Assembly: GCF_002797315.1 (NCBI RefSeq) | Contig: NZ_KZ454936.1 | Location: forward strand, 126,999 to 190,998 | DNA length: 64,000 nt | Origin: Bacillus sp. FJAT-44742 | GTDB lineage: Bacteria > Bacillota > Bacilli > Bacillales > Marinococcaceae | Direction of reading: 5' to 3' | Part shown: positions 62,917 through 64,000 of the stretch, in pieces | How the letters are laid out: every line of letters starts with the position of its first letter | Numbering within the stretch: the stretch's first letter is position 1 | Position numbers and translations under genes: made by a program | Notes under the pieces: generated by a model | Seen by the model: only the letters and a program-made list of their open reading frames with translations | The model's database searches: none | What the model was told of the DNA's origin: nothing

Positions 62917-64000
62917 GTGATTTCTTTAAAAGAAAGGCTTCTAACAGATCTTCACAATTGTAGTAGTTATCCTGGCCTGAATGCAGAAGTACTTGCTTCC
63001 AGGCTTTCTGAAATGGCTCAGATTGGAGGCCTTCCTAATAGGGGAATTTCCAGATATGTCTACACGGAAGAAGAAAAAGAAGCAAAGGAATTGTTTAAGA
63101 GCTGGCTTGAAGATATAGGCGGACTCGTTAGGGAAGATTCAGTTGGAAATATAATCGCCAGGTTTGAAGGGGAGAATCCAGAAATGTCTGTTGTTATGAC
63201 GGGGTCTCATCTGGATACCGTGCCTGATGGTGGAGCATTTGATGGAGCTTTGGGATGCATCAGCTCGCTAATGGCTGTAGAAGCACTTAGAAATTCTGAA
63301 AAGAAACATATCCGTCCCATAGAAATTGTCGTTTTTGCAGATGAGGAAGGAACTCGTTTTGGAAGCGGCCTTCTTGGCAGCCGAGCGATGATTGGAGAAG
63401 TTTCGAAGGAGGAGCTTCATCAAGTAAAAGACAACAGAGGAATTACAATTTATGAGGCGATGGAGGATATGGGCTTTATGCCCGCCAAAGTTGAAGAAAG
63501 CAAGTACCCGGAAAACAGTATTCACGCTTTCATCGAACTCCACATTGAACAAGGAAAACAGCTGGAGTATAACCAGGAAAAAATCGGTATCGTTAACGGT
63601 ATCGCTGGTCCTTCCTGGCAAACGGTAACCTTTTATGGAGAAACAGACCACGCTGGAAATACACCAATGAATTTAAGAAAAGATACAGTAGCAGCCGCAG
63701 GGGAATTGATTACTGAAATAGAAAAAGTGCCAGCAGCAGTGAGCGACTCTGCTGTAGCGACTGTGGGTAAGGTTCATGTACTTCCTAACGGTTCGAATGT
63801 AATTTCCGGCGAGACAGAATTGACTATAGATATTAGAGATATAAAGGAAGAGGCTCGTAATGAGGTAATTGCAAGAGTGAAAAGTACAGCTGAAGACATT
63901 GCTGAAAATAGGCAATTAGAGATGGAATGGAAGACTCTCCTAACACTCCCTCCTGTCCCTCTTTCAAAGAATATTCAAAGGATTACAGAGGAAGCGGCCC
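62917..64000 (+). CDS. Zn-dependent amidohydrolase (allantoate/N-carbamoyl amino acid type), 3'-truncated
   Basis: The reading frame from GTG 62917 runs off the window edge; 361 codons are present. It belongs to the M20/AtzC-like hydrolase group that cleaves allantoate, ureidoglycolate or N-carbamoyl-L-amino acids. Metal ligands are visible in TGSHLDTVPDGGAFDG (His and Asp), VVFADEEGTRFG (Glu) and IELHIEQGKQLE (His); TDHAGNTPMNLRKD is the dimer-interface substrate motif. GGGAGAG is seven bases upstream. It was evident only by translating to the window edge. Confidence 0.92.
   Translation, partial: MISLKERLLTDLHNCSSYPGLNAEVLASRLSEMAQIGGLPNRGISRYVYTEEEKEAKELFKSWLEDIGGLVREDSVGNIIARFEGENPEMSVVMTGSHLDTVPDGGAFDGALGCISSLMAVEALRNSEKKHIRPIEIVVFADEEGTRFGSGLLGSRAMIGEVSKEELHQVKDNRGITIYEAMEDMGFMPAKVEESKYPENSIHAFIELHIEQGKQLEYNQEKIGIVNGIAGPSWQTVTFYGETDHAGNTPMNLRKDTVAAAGELITEIEKVPAAVSDSAVATVGKVHVLPNGSNVISGETELTIDIRDIKEEARNEVIARVKSTAEDIAENRQLEMEWKTLLTLPPVPLSKNIQRITEEAA

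Overview
The window looks like chromosome of a low-GC, endospore-forming member of the Bacillaceae. It carries a GerA-type germinant receptor operon, a KinB-like sensor kinase, HemAT, RNase J, a GlpP-type glpFK leader and CcpA-like cre sites, all typical of Bacillus relatives. A BCCT betaine/choline carrier and an acidic TRAP binding protein fit a salt-tolerant lifestyle. This is inference from gene content; no rRNA is present to fix the genus. I saw no tRNA, rRNA, CRISPR array or intact prophage.

Layout. 1-5.4 kb: the 3' end of gatB, dgkB, a small membrane protein, then a complete group IIC intron with its reverse transcriptase, sitting directly behind a transcription terminator. 5.0-9.8 kb: an AldB/ExaC-like aldehyde dehydrogenase with a DUF779 partner (minus strand), and glpF-glpK behind an antitermination leader. 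9.9-13.7 kb: rlmD, whose stop codon overlaps the remnant of a large serine recombinase, then an AT-rich stretch with an HD-domain gene and a shortened acetyltransferase; this looks like an eroded island. 14-22 kb: a sensor kinase, selO, a UbiA-type prenyltransferase, an EamA exporter, an RNase H-like protein and an RNase J paralog. 22-29 kb: an amidohydrolase, pirin plus nitroreductase behind a perfect palindromic operator, a membrane protein with a UspA protein, YwbE, a hydrolase and a patatin. 29-33.4 kb: a cobalamin riboswitch, an unlisted 53-codon membrane ORF translationally overlapping a MetE-like methyltransferase, methionine gamma-lyase, and an orphan TRAP binding protein. 33.4-34.8 kb: a recent ISL3-family insertion with a perfect 8-bp target duplication.

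34.8-48 kb is dominated by molybdenum cofactor and formate metabolism: mobA, moaA-moeA-mobB-moaE-moaD, fdhD with a small partner, an OFA-type antiporter with a DUF2294 gene, and a formate-dehydrogenase-like molybdoenzyme; narK at 56-57.6 kb is thematically linked. 47.9-51.9 kb is a germination receptor operon in the order A-C-B. 52-56 kb: an Lrp-type regulator, a split chromate transporter pair, a PAP2 phosphatase and the BCCT carrier. 58-61.7 kb (minus): an iron alcohol dehydrogenase, a sodium:solute symporter, a 34-residue accessory peptide, an unknown protein and the stump of an aldehyde dehydrogenase, downstream of a palindromic TetR-like operator. The window ends in a TauE/SafE permease and a truncated M20-type amidase.

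The most interesting items are the riboswitch/small-ORF/MetE arrangement, the terminator-targeted group IIC intron with a matching EBS1/IBS1 pair, the recombinase stump at the rlmD 3' end, two genes whose Shine-Dalgarno sequences point to ATT instead of ATG, and several small membrane peptides.
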